Below, piece by piece: positions 23,827 to 37,300 of a stretch of DNA of 64,000 bases (positions within the stretch are counted from its first letter, which is position 1; the number at the start of each line of letters is the position of its first letter). The notes under the pieces were generated by a model. The model saw only the letters and a program-made list of their open reading frames with translations, had not been told where the DNA came from and did no database searches. Made by a program: the position numbers and the translations under genes. The stretch is from Ustulina deusta (Eukaryota > Ascomycota > Sordariomycetes > Xylariales > Xylariaceae): positions 62,001 to 126,000 of the forward strand of contig JAJNNX010000004.1 in the NCBI GenBank assembly GCA_023159155.1. The letters run 5' to 3'.

Positions 23827-25663
23827 ATGGCAGACGCCGACCCGACCGTGTGGAAATTTACCCAGTTCGTAAACCTCTCTCCCCAGCTCCCTTCCTTCTA
23901 AGCCACCGAACTGGATCATGCGCTGCATGCGCTAACTTGCACAGGTGTTTCGGTGACAAGGGCGACGTTGAGGATATAACAGAAGGTGTGCCGCTCTCCT
24001 ACTCTCCTAAAACCTCGACCCCTCAGCCTCTACAGCATGGCCACTATCTAAGGCTTATTGTCCTGTACCCCTACTCACGTGTAACCTATAGCCGATATCA
24101 TATCGACCGTCGAGTTCGACCATACGGGCAATTACCTTGCAACTGGAGACAAAGGAGGGCGAGTCGTGTTGTTTGAGAGGAACGAGACGGTTAGTTCTCC
24201 GTATTTCTAGTGCCATCTCGATCACCCTGGTAGGTTTATACGAGCAGTCTTGCCCTAACGTCAGTGTAGAAGAAAACCTGCGAGTACAAATTCCACACAG
24301 AGTTTCAGTCACATGAGCCAGAATTCGATTATCTAAAGTCCCTCGAGATAGAAGAGAAAATCAACAAGATTAAGTGGTGCCGCCGTCAAAACGCATCGCA
24401 CTACCTCCTATCTACTAATGACAAGACGATAAAGCTCTGGAAAGTTTTCGAGAAGTCGCTCAAGGTGGTGGCCGAGAACAACCTATCACAAGATGTCACA
24501 CCAGGGAACATAGCCGGTGCGGGCGGTGGAGCTCCTCGGCCGCTTCCACAGACGCAATTCAAGAATGCTGGAGAGCTCAAGTTGCCACGTCTGACACATC
24601 ATGACACGGTTGTGGCTGCGGTTCCCCGGCGCACCTACGCCAACGCACATGCCTATCATATCAATAGTATCTCAGTCAACAGTGACGGCGAAACTTTTAT
24701 AAGTAGTGATGACCTACGTATCAACCTGTGGAATTTGAATATTCAGGATCAGAGTTTCAACATCGTGGATATCAAGCCTGCAAACATGGAAGAGCTCACA
24801 GAAGTCATTACTGCTGCCGAGTTTCACCCTGTTAGTTGCAATTGGTTTATGTACGCCAGCTCTAAGGGTACTATCAAGCTAGCTGACATGCGAGAGAGTG
24901 CCCTGTGTGACCAGCACGCAAAACGTACGACGGGCTCTGAGTTTCCCCACACCACGACGTCTCACATATGCTAACATTCAAATAGTGTTTGAACAGGAAG
25001 AAGATCCCTCGTCAAGGTCGTTCTTCTCGGAGATCATATCGTCTATTTCCGACGTTCGCTTTTCTCACGACGGTAGATATATCCTATCCCGAGACTACCT
25101 CACCGTAAAGATTTGGGATGTCAACATGGAACGACAGCCAGTGAAGACAATACCCATTCACGAACACCTTCGGCCAAGACTGTGCGACACGTACGAAAAC
25201 GATAGCATCTTCGACAAGTTTGAAGTTGTTTTCTCCGGTGACGCCAAGAATGTCATGACTGGAAGTTATAACAATAACTTCATGATATATCCCTCAGATC
25301 CAGAGAAGGAGACGGAAGTCGTTCTACAGGCAGATAAGTCGGCTTTCAAAGCCAAGAAGGTCGGCATACCAACGCCCATCAACTCATCAACAAGTCCGAC
25401 TACGACAAATGGCAGTAAGAAGGGAGGGTCACGTGCAGGTAGTCCGGCGGCTGGGGCAGGTCAAGGTCAGAGGATGCGAAAGGAGACGGATGCAGACCAA
25501 ATCGATTTCAACAAAAAGATTCTACACATGAGTTGGCATCCTTTCGAAGACAGCATCGCAATCGCTGCAACCAACAACGTAAGTCCCAGCTAAGGTTGCA
25601 TCTCTGCTGTTATTAGAATCGAGAAACTAACTGAGACAGTTGTTTGTTTTTTCCGCGCTGTAG
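23827..25663 (+). CDS. cdc55: PP2A regulatory subunit B (PR55/Cdc55), WD40 protein
   Basis: The regulatory B subunit that targets protein phosphatase 2A to substrates in cell-cycle and morphogenesis control. Six exons: 23827-23864, 23945-23985, 24092-24189, 24270-24924, 24986-25578 and 25640-25663; 482 aa with all phases consistent. The first three junctions rebuild [38 protein letters not shown]. Exon 4 gives [20 protein letters not shown], a family signature, and WD blades such as [22 protein letters not shown] and [10 protein letters not shown]. Exon 5 adds [11 protein letters not shown] and [10 protein letters not shown]. The last exon, only 24 nt, encodes the conserved tail LFVFSAL. Exon 1 uses donor GTTCGT. 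A Ser/Gly-rich linker ([15 protein letters not shown]) precedes the last blade, as in other filamentous fungi. Confidence 0.93.
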
Positions 25664-27127
25664 AAACAAGCAATGTATTATTCCGTCCCTTCGCGCCCTC
25701 ATATTATGTAGCGGCCACCGCCTTCATCAGAGCATAGGGATGTTGGCCTGCCTTGCAAGAGTCAGTAGAATGGAGTCTGGGAATTGTGGTGGTTTCCCTT
25801 CCCGTCTGCTTCACGGCCTCCTCTGCCTTACAGGACTTCTCCCCCGCATTCAAATTCGACTACATAGGCCGTTGTTTAGCCCACACCGCGATAATTGTAA
25901 TGCCCTGTTCGATGGTAGCTAACATTTGGCACATGTGACGTTATTTCACGACGCAGGAATGCGTTTAGCATGGGAATGGTGGGTTTCTCACCATAGCAGA
26001 TTTGGTTGGAAGGCAGCAAAAATCAACATTGGAAGACCTACGACAGTTGGGGCAGGACGGACATGTGGGGGGACAGTGAATGCATTAGGGGATACCTCTG
26101 CACTGCGGTAACGACCTTGTTATCGTCAGCTCAATAGCATAGACGTTAAAAGACAGACGGGCAGCACATATGAATTACTAAAGGTGTTTGTGAACGCAAG
26201 AATCAAGTAGGAAGCGACCATTTCGCATTATCCCATGTATAATAATCCTTACCGCAGCTTTTGACATGGACCAATACTGGCTAATATGTACAATAATAGC
26301 GAGAATAGTAGTAGTAGTCCTGGCCGAAAATGAAGAAGAAGAAAAAAAAAAAAAAAGGGTTGCTATCGGTAGGCATGCCGTACCTTTCTGGCAAGCTTCC
26401 AGGTTGTCAGTAGATGTGCCATTGGAAAGTTAGGTACCTAATGTACTAGGTGTCACCTTGAAAGTTAAGGATGCAAAGTTACCTAGGTAGGTACCTAAGT
26501 AACAATGATTACCTAAGGCATCCGGACCCGCCTCTTAAATGCCCGTCGGCAGGTACCCGCTCTGCACCCCGCTGAGAGAGGTATGCGTATGAATTGCAGA
26601 GTAAGGTAGGTAGGTACCTGATTTAGGGAAATTGAATGAGCCGCGATCAAGCCACATAGACAATCTTGGAAGTCATCGCCCGCCTGTCATCTCAACTGCC
26701 CTTGTCGTGCTGCAGAGCTCAGCTTCAACTCTGATGCCAGCAATCTGTTTCCCTAGATGTGCAGTGCAGATCGCAGATATCATCATTTCAAGTTCTCAGT
26801 TTGTAGATAGGAATACCTACCTTCCAGGGTTTTGGCGGTTCTAAGTAGCTTGCATACATGCGCTTACACGATATCTACCGAGAAGGAACATTTTAGCTGC
26901 CTCGAGGTATGGTAGGTTAGACTCGACACAACAGGCTGTCTCTCTCTCTGCCTCCGTCTCTCCTGTTGCATTCTTGTCCCAGCCCTGTCTTTCACGTCTA
27001 TGCATCCCGCTAACTAGAACTAGCACAGGTTGTATCGTGTCGATCTCTTGACTAGTATATCCATCATCATCAATCCCCTCGCCCCGAACCACGTCGTCGC
27101 GCCTTGCGCAGCTGTGGCCTCGCCGAA
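25664..27127. other. Intergenic, palindrome-rich spacer
   Basis: It holds no recognisable gene. Visible: an A-rich run at ~26330-26356, and ACCTAGGTAGGTACCTAAG at ~26484 with related words to ~26620. The last 150 bp before the transporter gene are CT-rich, a common feature of fungal promoters. Confidence 0.5.
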
Positions 27128-28660
27128 ATGACGAGCCGCTCGGGTCCCCGAAGGCGTCAGACCTTGCGCGAGTCGCATGGCGTCACCCGCAACGGCGGCC
27201 CCGTCACGCCCAAGGTCATCAATGCCGGCCCTTCCCTCGAGAAGGCCGAGCTATACGGGATACACGACCAGCGATCCACCCACTCAAAGCTTATGGGCCT
27301 CGCCGGCCGCATCTTCATCGAGACTATTCCACAATGGCTGGCTGTTGGGGCCATGCTGGGACTGATTTTCGGCGGCTGTTGCTCCAATGTGCGTTGATGC
27401 GTCTGTCCATCCTTCGTAGGACCAGTAGCTGATTGGAGCTGGCGATATAGGTCTTCGCCCTTGAAGCTATCGTCAAGTGAGCGCGGCCCCCTATTCCGCC
27501 TCGCTATTTCCACGTCAATGTTCCTGACCATTCCATAGGGTTGAACCAGCGAGCGGTACGATGTCCATAGCACTGGCCTCATCTTGTGCCTCATCGCCTT
27601 TGAATAGACACTCACTACATGGTTCACAGGGACGCTCTTGACTTTTGTGCAGTTTCTCTTCGTCGCAGTCACGGGATATATCTCGCAGTTCGATGCTACT
27701 AGGCCCCCGTTCTTCATAAGACCGAACCGGGTGCCTATTCGGCGTTGGCTGATCAACATTGTGCTTTTCTTCAGTATTAACCTGCTCAACAACCACGCCT
27801 TTAGTTATGATATTTCGGTACCTGTTCATATTATCTTGCGTTCTGGCGGCAGCATCACTACCATAGTAGCTGGCAGCCTTTACGGCAAGAAATACTCGCG
27901 CATTCAGGTCACTGCTGTGGTGCTCTTGACGATAGGCGTCATAACGGCGGCCTGGTCGGACGCACAAACAAAGGTAAAGCTTTTTCTCTCTTTCTCTTCT
28001 GGTGGATGACCACGTGTGCACTAACGCGATCCAAAGCAACCCGCAGCTGAATCGTCCCACGAAAGGTCAACGCCGAGTTTTAGTACAGGTCTCGGGATTC
28101 TCTTCGTTGCTCAAGCCTTATCAGCGGTTATGGGCCTATATACAGAGGAGACATACAGACAGTATGGGCCTCAGTGGAAGGAAAACTTGTTCTACTCGCA
28201 TTTGCTATCACTTCCGCTCTTTCTACCATTTACGAAGTCACTGGTTCGTCAATTTATGCGTCTCGTGGATAGCCCGCCGCTGGTACTGCGGCTGCCAATA
28301 GACCAAGCGAGTTTGGCGACTTTACCAGAAGGCTGGCAGAAGGCAGCGGCGGGCATTTACATCCCCAGCCAGATAACATATCTGGCACTCAATGTTCTTA
28401 CGCAGTACGCTTGTATCCGAGGCGTCAATCTACTGGCCGCAGTGTCTTCAGCACTGACTGTGACGATTGTGTTAAATATACGCAAGTTGGTGAGTCTGCT
28501 GTTGAGTATCTGGCTTTTTGGCAATCGCCTCGCCACGGGGACATTGGTGGGAGCTGTGGTTGTGTTCTCGGCTGGGGCCTTGTACTCCCTAGACTCGAAG
28601 CAAAAGGAGAAGAAACCAATAGCCACCAGGCCGAAGGCGGATAGTGGTCGGGCTAGATAG
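27128..28660 (+). CDS. yea4: UDP-N-acetylglucosamine transporter (Yea4/SLC35B4-like)
   Basis: A nucleotide-sugar antiporter of the ER/Golgi membrane that supplies UDP-GlcNAc for chitin and glycan synthesis. Five exons: 27128-27388, 27451-27476, 27539-27555, 27630-27973 and 28037-28660; about 423 aa. Exons 2 and 3 are only 26 and 17 nt, but joined they restore VFALEAIVKVEPASGTLLTF, which supports them. The hydrophilic N-terminus is followed by about ten membrane segments. Family motifs are FVQFLFVA, LNNHAFSYDISVPVHIILRS, GSLYGKKYSRIQ and, near the end, SALTVTIVLNIRKLVSLLLS. The C-terminus is Lys-rich (SKQKEKKP), a possible ER retrieval or cytosolic tail. Substrate is assigned by family only. 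Confidence 0.88.
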
Positions 28661-29621
28661 TATGCTGCTGTCGCATAAAACACTTGCCCCCTCCACCATC
28701 CCGCCGTAGATAGCAGCAATACGATTGGGCGACTTTGACCGAACGTACAACTGTGCACATGTCATCTTGGATTTTAGCGTTGATTCTCACCTCATGTGTT
28801 GTGCTGTGTGACCCAAAGGCAAAGGAGTTTCTTGCCCTCGACAGACTAAGAACTTTGTGAGACAAACAATCTTCAGTTTTATGCAACACTAGCAGTACCT
28901 AGTAGGGGTACATCAGAAAATATACAACACTCCGAGTCAGTACTGTACCCTGGTCCATGGATATCGAAGTGCTTTAAGTGCTCTGAGTCGTCGAAGATAG
29001 AAGGGATTCACCTCGATACGCATCGACAATGTAGGCTTACTAAATTTGGCCAATATTAGGCTGTCTGAACCAAGCCGCAACTTAGTATGGTGATAGAGCG
29101 GCGGCGATTCTTCGCCTAGCAATGCCTATTTTAGGTTTCAAGGCATATGCTAATTAGAAACTATGGCGTACCATAATACTCCTCGGCGAGACAATATCCC
29201 ACCATCTCACGGTGACAAGGACAGATATTCATTCAACTGTTAGCCTGACTAACCATGGTACCGGTAAAGAGACTTCTCCCTATAAAAGGAGCTTGGTTGG
29301 CTTGGTGGTTCAAATCCGTGTCCCATTGAAGGTACCCCCACTCATCTTGCCTACCTGACCTCCCGGTACCCAATCTGTAAGGTATACCTGTTACTGAGGT
29401 GGTTGGAGGCATTTGCCAAGAAGTTGACTACCGACACTAAGTACCTACAACGGGAGGTGCATTGCATGACAGGACCTAACTTCCGTGTTGGAGGGGCAAT
29501 ACCGGTACCCGACGCAGCGTGTGAGCGGGGCAGCCAGCCCGGTATAGGTTAAGTACAGCGTACCTCCTACTTAGTAGGCAAGTACTAGATATAAGCTGTT
29601 GGGCAGGTTCTTCAAGTTAGG
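28661..29621. other. Intergenic, nothing coding
   Basis: No gene supported. TATAAAAGG at ~29281 is followed by a short match to a pol III B box (GGTTCAAATCC, ~29310), but no tRNA fold fits around it. Several TACCTACTTAGTAGG-type words are at 29430-29590, next to the AMP deaminase start. Confidence 0.5.
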
Positions 29622-32600
29622 ATGTCGGAGCCAAAGTCACCACTCGGCCTCGAAGCGCTTGATTTCGATAACCTCCCTCAATTCGGGTCTCCCGAGATGC
29701 TCCGTCAGTAGTCTACACGCCCTCCTGTCTCCCTACACCACGTCGCCCCGACTGACAAGGGCCATGTAGCAAGCTTCCATTCGACGTCGCCGCAGCGGCG
29801 CCCAGCCCGCCAGACTTTCGACTTCGACTCGGATGGATCTGACGCCACTGGCCCTGCCATCGAGCACAACGACTCGGGCGACGAGCACGACAAGGAAAGC
29901 GACGAGGACGGCAGTGGTCATTCTCTGCGCCATACAGAGAATGCCAGCGCCGGTCGCCGCGTTGACGGGCTCTCCCCTGCGCTTGAAGATGGCATGCTGC
30001 TGCGGGATGTGCCTAGGAAGACGACATTCTATGACCCGGTTGCCGAGCGCCAGATGAGCCAGACTGATGCCAAGCTCTTCTACCAGAGAAGCCAGCGTGA
30101 CTTCCTCAGGAACGATGCTAGCAGCCGCGGCCAATCCCATCCCACCCCTCATTGCAGCCCTCCCACTCTGCCCAACGACGGCGGTGCTGCCGCTGTCCAA
30201 GGGCAGCCACCTACTGCTAGGCCGAGCCTTATGTCTCTGCCACCGGCCGCACAGAGCTACAGTCTTCCGCACATTGCGGGATCGCCCAGCCCTGTGCCCC
30301 GCGGCTCCTACATAGCCCCCCGAACTGCTACCCGCCCGTCCTTGGGCGACCATGGTGGTTCCCGGATTGCGAACCGCCAGCCGACCCAGCGCTTTGTTCG
30401 TGAAGAACCAGGCCTTGATCCGCAACCCAGCATGGGGCTTCCTGGTGTGGCGCCCGTCGGCATTGCTGACGCCTCTGGTGACAATGATGTGCATATCACT
30501 GCCGAACTAAGCACCATCTTTCAAAATATCCAGAAGGTGCTCGATAGTCGTCATAATTATATCCGACTCTCTCTACAGCGAGACGGGGACAACCCCAAAG
30601 ACGACCCAAGCTGGCAAATCTACCCGCCCCCACCTGAGCCGGCCTGGACTGATCCTCCGCCGGATCATCATACGCACGGCCAAAACACCGGCGCTAATAG
30701 CATGAGCAACAGCATGATCTTACCGCCACAGACTAGCCAGTCGCAGGAGAGCGACACTATGGCTGGGGAACAACATGACCCGCCTCAGCAAGGACGTAAA
30801 AAAACCCTTAAGAAGCGCAAGGCTGGACAAGACATCGGTGAGGATTTCGACATAGACGACTTGTTACCTCTCCCTGCGGCTACTGAGTTCACCTTCCGTC
30901 TCGACGAGAACGGTGTGTATCAAGTCTTCGAGAACGCAGCTGCAGACGCCGCCAATACGCCCGTTGTCGGGGTACCCACTATCAAAGATTTCTATATGGA
31001 TCTTGAAAAGATACTGCTTGTATCCTCCGACGGGCCAAGTAAGAGTTTTGCCTTCCGGCGATTACAGTATCTTGAAGGCAAATTTAAGCTATATTCACTC
31101 CTCAATGAGTATCAAGAGACCGCCGATACCAAGAAGGTCCCGCACAGAGACTTTTATAATGTGAGAAAAGTCGATACACACGTCCATCATTCGGCTTGCA
31201 TGAACCAGAAACATCTTCTCCGTTTCATCAAGAGTAAAATGAAGAAGTGCCCCGATGAATACGTGCTCTCTCGGGATGGAAAGAATCTCACCTTGAGAGA
31301 AGTTTTTGAAAGCATCAACTTGACCGCATACGACTTGAGCATCGATACACTTGATATGCATGTGTGTAGTAATAACACCCCCCCCAAGCTGAAACATGGG
31401 ATTGACCGCGTATTTAGGCACATACAGATTCTTTCCATCGGTTCGATAAGTTCAACCTGAAATATAATCCAATCGGCGAGTCCCGACTTCGAACTATCTT
31501 CTTGAAGACAGACAATCATATTCAGGGTCGGTATCTAGCCGAAATTACTAAGGAAGTCATCTCCGATCTTGAATCTAGCAAGTACCAAATGGTAGAATGG
31601 CGTATTTCCATCTACGGTAGATCCCTCGATGAATGGGACAATCTAGCTGCCTGGGTCGTCGACAACAAGCTATTCTCACACAATGTTCGATGGCTTATCC
31701 AGATCCCACGGCTCTATGATGTCTACAAGGCAAGCGGTTTGATGGGATCTTTCGAACAAGTGGTGAGGAATATCTTCCAGCCCTTGTTTGAAGTGACCAA
31801 AGAGCCAGAGAAGCACCCAAAGCTACACATTTTCTTGCAGAGAGTCATAGGATTTGACAGCGTCGATGATGAGAGCAAGATTGAACGCCGCCTCTTCAAG
31901 AAGTTTCCTGTGCCTAAAGAATGGGATTCCCAGCAGAACCCACCGTATAGCTACTGGATCTACTACCTTTTCTCCAACATGACTTCGCTCAATTTCTGGC
32001 GCCACCAGCGTGGATTTAACACGTTCTTGCTCCGGCCGCATTGTGGTGAAGCAGGAGATGTCGAACACCTGGCCGTTGCACTGCTCTGCAGCCACAGCAT
32101 TAGCCATGGGCTTCTTCTGCGCAAAGTGCCCTTGTTACAGTACATCTTCTACCTTGAACAGATTGGCATCGCTATGTCCCCTCTTAGCAATAATGCCCTA
32201 TTCCTTGCATACGAAAGAAATCCGTTCATTCAGTATTTCAGGCGGGGTCTGAACGTATCGCTGTCTACCGACGACCCGCTACAGTTTGCGTTCACTAGAG
32301 AACCATTGATGGAGGAGTACGCCGTAGCGGCGCAAATATGGAAACTCAGCCCGGTCGATATGTGCGAGTTGGCTAAAAACTCTGTCAAGCAGAGTGGTTA
32401 CGAACACTCAATCAAACAATCGTGGTTGGGTGAAAACTTCAACTTACCCGGCGCAGAAGGGAATAAGATGATCAAGACGAACATCCCTGATCGGCGAGAA
32501 GAATACAGGCACCAAACCTGGGTAGAAGAACATCGAATGTACGTGCGGTTCGATTATTAGCTATTAAAAAAAAGCTGGATTGACATGTATTAGGATATCG

Positions 32601-33218
32601 AGGTATGCGTCGAATAACGAAGTCGACCAAAGCTTGGATCAGCCGTCAACTGGGCTCAACGCGACTTCGTCACTATCGGTACGGTCAACCCGGAATCCTT
32701 CCCGTTAATTTGCACCCTTCCCGAGGGCTCTTTAAACCGCCCGAACAAGTATGGCCTTTGATTTATTCACCTCATTGGGTTCAGCCTATTTCGCTCTTAT
32801 TCGACCGTTCCCTCCTCCTTGCTGAAAAATGCTAACGAATTCTCATACTTTGAAGGCAAATACGGCGGCTGGCACTGGAGGAACAGAGTATAAGAATCCT
32901 GTCTCCTCTGGCCTAAGCAATGTCGAGGGTGGACGAGCCGACGTTAGTAATTCTTACCTAGACACGCTTAGTGCCGCAGGTCAAGGTACAGTCTCCGGTT
33001 CCCCCCTTCTCACAGTGCAGCGAGACTCGTCATGGCCAACGGACGGACTCCAAAACATGCACTTGTCCAGTCACGAACCCCGATACATTCCTGGGATGGT
33101 GACGAGAGCTTCGAGGCGGCGCGATAGTTTACGACGTAGTTCTGCGCATGAGTCAGATGATGTGGCTTCGCCTCGTAACAATATCAAAAGGAATGGCGGG
33201 AGAGAAGAGCCGACGTAA
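29622..33218 (+). CDS. amd1: AMP deaminase
   Basis: Hydrolyses AMP to IMP and ammonia in the purine nucleotide cycle; cytosolic, zinc-dependent. Proposed exons: 29622-29707, 29774-31361, 31418-32538, 32594-32678 and 32856-33218; about 1080 aa. The catalytic part shows [20 protein letters not shown] (metal ligands of the HxH type, near residue 497), [30 protein letters not shown] across intron 2, and the signature [10 protein letters not shown] near residue 840. Then come [20 protein letters not shown] and [10 protein letters not shown]. The N-terminal ~450 residues and the C-terminal ~150 are Ser/Pro-rich and probably regulatory. Weak points: the first intron (66 bp, donor GTAGTC) is inferred to skip a TAG. 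The last two introns are placed by phase and a GCTAAC branch site; a shorter form ending at 32560 would result if intron 3 is retained. Confidence 0.88.
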
Positions 33219-34394
33219 CTGGCGGGATTTGCTCTCTTTTTTCTCTTTTTTTCAATTATTCTCCGGACCAATTCCTATTTTGCCTATTCGGTCAGACACG
33301 TATAGTGAGCCGGAATGAATCAACATCTATTTAGAAAGGATGCAACTTTGATGTTGGAATGTACAAGAATTAGAAAATCATTTGGGGTCTAACAATACCC
33401 CAAACTCAAGCCTTGTTTTGACGGAGGTCTAGCTTAATATATATATTTGTAATTTTGTAGTTAACAATAAACTACACATCTGGGACCTTAATGGGTTTTT
33501 ATGGCTGCCTTGCAGCCAGCCAAGTGATAGCACATAGAACTTACCTCCATAGGTACGTACCTGTACCTTGGGATACCGGGTACCCCAGATTAGATAAGTC
33601 CAGGGTGGTTCCGCGTAACTACCCAGGTAACGAGGTTATTGAAATATACCCTATAAATCGCAGCAAGGCGCAACCTTGAACCGGGGAGTTCTTGCGAGCA
33701 CCTGCACTAACCTCATCGCTATCTGTACTACCTGCCTACCTGAGGTATAGAGTCTCTCCTAATAAAGTACGTACTAGGTGCTACGTACTTTACGTCTCTC
33801 CCCTACCAGCCCCTACCGACCTGAAGCAATCCGTCATATAATTCATCTAAATACCAACCCAGACTTCTTACCTTCCCCAACTCGGCGGCAGTTAATACCC
33901 TTGCGCGCAACGCAACACCTCGTTGTATAAGATATAGGTAGGTAGTAGGCAGCTATTGACGGCGATCAGTCGCTCCCGAACCACAGTGTCCCTCGGACTA
34001 GTCGCCCACAGCGCTCTCTCGAAGTTGCCTCCCCTATGTTGGCTCGCTCCCCCATCCAAGTTGCTGCAGATTTCAAATAGAGGCGGTTATTAATACAATA
34101 CACGGTGTCTTCGTTACGGCTTTCCTGAACCGATCCTCGGGTTTCGACGAGCTCGCTTCTGGACAGCGCCTGGCGTATGCTATCCCGGAAGCTCCGCCTT
34201 CTACAATATACCACTGAACGACCGATTGCACGAGCGGCTGCCTCGCGAACAGCGCTGACGACGACGACTTGTTCCGTTTGCTTCCCGTAATCGTGGAATT
34301 GGCTTGTTCTTGTGTGAGCTTGCAGAGCTTATTGTTTTAGAATACTCTCGTGAGCTTACTTTGCTCACCCGTTAAAGCACCACTCTCGACAATC
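33219..34394. other. Intergenic, promoter side of sla1
   Basis: No gene supported. It contains an AT-rich stretch at 33420-33475 and dense ACGTACC/TAGGTACG/GGTACC words at 33550-33790. The final ~150 bp probably include the sla1 leader. Confidence 0.5.
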
Positions 34395-37300
34395 ATGGGG
34401 TTTCTAGGCATCTATAAGGCCATCTACGACTATGCGCCGCAGTCTGAAGGGGAGCTTAACATAAGCGAGGGCGATCTGCTATGTGTTTTAGAGAAGAGCC
34501 AAGACGATGATTGGTGGAAAGCCAAAAAGAAGGCAAGCGCCGATGAGGAGGACGAGCCTGTTGGTCTGGTGCCCAATAATTACGTGGAAGAGGTGCGTCT
34601 TACCACCACTAGACTCTGTTGTGATTTAACAGGAAAGCCTGCTAAGTTCTACCATAGGCCAAACCTGTCGGGCAAGCGAGGTCACTATATGAATATACTC
34701 GTCAAACCGACGAAGAGCTATCATTTCCTGAAGACGCCCCGTTGCGTGTATACGATGCCTCGGATCCGGACTGGATTCTCGTCGGTTTCGAGTCGGATTT
34801 TGGCTTCGTGCCTGCAAACTACATCGAGATTAGCAATTCGACCACTCAGCAAGAACCGGAGAATGAGGCCGAGCCAGAATTAGTCCCACAACCTCCCTCA
34901 CTGCCGGTACGACCTACAGTTCCCGTAGAGTCAGACGAAACTAGAAGTCCGCCTCTTCCAGACCGGCCATCATCTATAGCCTCTCCCACCTCGTCGAGCG
35001 GACCAGCGGCCATTCTAGCAGACGTTATGCAAGGAAGACAGTCGACACGCGCTCCCACCCCGCCTCCTATCACGCTTCCTCCTCGCCAGCCTAGGCCGTA
35101 TGTAGAAGAACCCGAGGATGAACGAAGTCCTGCTCTCCCGGCTCGACCACGATCCCATTCAACCCTATCGAACGACCAATTCGCGGCATCACCCCGGCTC
35201 CCACAACGAACTTCAAGTCGTCGCCATAGTGAAGACCATGACACTCTCCCTCCGCAGTTCAGTCCCCTTGCGCCGGGCGGCTTTCATATGTATAACATCA
35301 ACGAGATGGTATCCGTTATGGGCAAGAAGAAGAAGATGCCAACAACATTGGGAGTCAACCTGAAGACTGGGGTAATCTTAATTGCTCCTGAGAAAGCCCA
35401 AGATGGCCCTACTCAAGAATGGACGGCTGAAAAAATGACCCATTATTCGAGAGAGGGAAAACACGTGTTTCTAGAACTAGTTCGACCAAGCAAAAGCATT
35501 GATTTTCATGCGGGGGCCAAGGATACAGCCGAAGAGATTGTCAGTGCGCTTGGTGAGCTGTCTGGGGCCGCGAAAGCCGAGGGCCTTCGGGAGGTTATTG
35601 CAGCTGGAACCGGAAAAGGCACAAAAAAACGCGGCCAGATACTATACAATTTCGTGGCTCAAGGAAACGACGAGGTTACAGTTGATCTAGGAGATGAAGT
35701 TATAATCCTCGATGATACGAAGAGCGAAGAATGGTGGCAAGTTCGACGACTCAAAAATGGAAAGGAGGGAGTCGTACCAAGCAGCTATGTCGAAATCGTC
35801 GAAGCGATGGTCTCCGTGGGAACGACTGGTATCAATGCGGGCATGACTACTGTGGCACAAAACCGACAGGAGGAGGCGCGCTTAACAAGAGAAGCCGTCA
35901 AGAAGGACCAAAAAGCAGCAGAGGTAGGGCCTGGAATGCGTTTACCTGAAAGACAAAGTAGTCTGCCAGCTAGAGACAGTGGTAACCTTTCTACGCAACA
36001 GCGAAGCAGACACGAGAACGGCTGCGCAGAGCCCAATCGGTCAGGACCACCCAAGTCTAGTAAGCCTACTCTAAAGTTCGCTTATGGGTTCCCCTTTTAA
36101 CATACACTCGCAGAGCCCGATCCATCAAAAGTACGCGTCTGGACCGATAGATCGAAGTCATTTAGTGTCGAAGCGCAATTTTTGGGTCTCAAAGACGGGA
36201 AGATCAATTTACACAAAATGAATGGCGTCAAAATTGCGGTCCCCCTAGCTAAGATGTCGACGGAAGATATCGAATACGTCGAGCGTACAATGGGTATATC
36301 CCTAGACGAGGAAAAGCCTTTAGCTGATGTTAAGCGGGCAAAGTCAATGAGGAACAATATTAACAAGGGGGTTTCGTCAAACAATATCGGAGCTTCTGTG
36401 GAGCCTGCAAAGCCTGACTACGATTGGTTTCAGTTTTTCCTGTCGTGCGATGTTGCTGTTGGTTTATGTGAGCGCTATGCGCAGGCGTTTGCGAGAGATT
36501 CCATGGATGAGAGTGTATTACCAGATGTTGATGCCGGCGTACTGCGCAATATCGGGTTGCATGAAGGCGACATCATCAAAGTTATGCGCTACTTGGATAA
36601 GAAATTCGACCGAGACGGGAGAAGAAGAAATGCCAATGTGGCTGGAGAAGGCGACGGCGAGAATGGTTCCACAGGTGGTCTCTTCTCGGGGCCGGGAGGG
36701 ACGCTTCGAAACAATACGCGAAAAGGGCGTCCTGCTCCAGCGGTCCAAACAAGTGATATTATCGACGCCAAGGCACTCTCACAGCCAAAAGATGCTGAAA
36801 CAGGAAAACCCACGTCCCCCCTTCCAGAAGAGTCTCGTTCCAAACCCCCTACCAAAGCTAGCAGCGGGTTCGATGATGATGCATGGGATGTGAAGCCAGC
36901 CAGACAACCAGAGCCCCAGTCCAAACCGGCCCCAGATCCTGAACCTAAGACAACGCCTGTCCAACCTCAGCCAGCACCAACACAGGCCATGCAAGATCTT
37001 TCTCTGCTCACCGCACCACTCGAGCCAACAAAGGTAGAGCCGCCAGCGCCCGTTCCACCTACTAACACCCAGCCGCAACAGACACAAGCACTTCATCAGC
37101 CTCAACTATTCCAACCAGCAGTCCAAACCCAAGGTGCCACCCCGTCGTTTTTCTCGGCTATCCCTCCTACCTCAACTGGGCCGGCAACATCAGCGCCATC
37201 ACTGCCATCGCTGAATCTTGGGCTTGGGAACCGGCAGCGGCCAACGCCACCTCAAGTGATGAGTGGACAAGGTACCCTCATGCCACCTCCGCCGGCACGA

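Noticed and set aside
29280..29335. Possible tRNA: TATAAAAGG followed by GGTTCAAATCC
   Set aside because: Only ~35 bp separate the putative A and B boxes, and the T stem and acceptor do not pair; no cloverleaf can be drawn.
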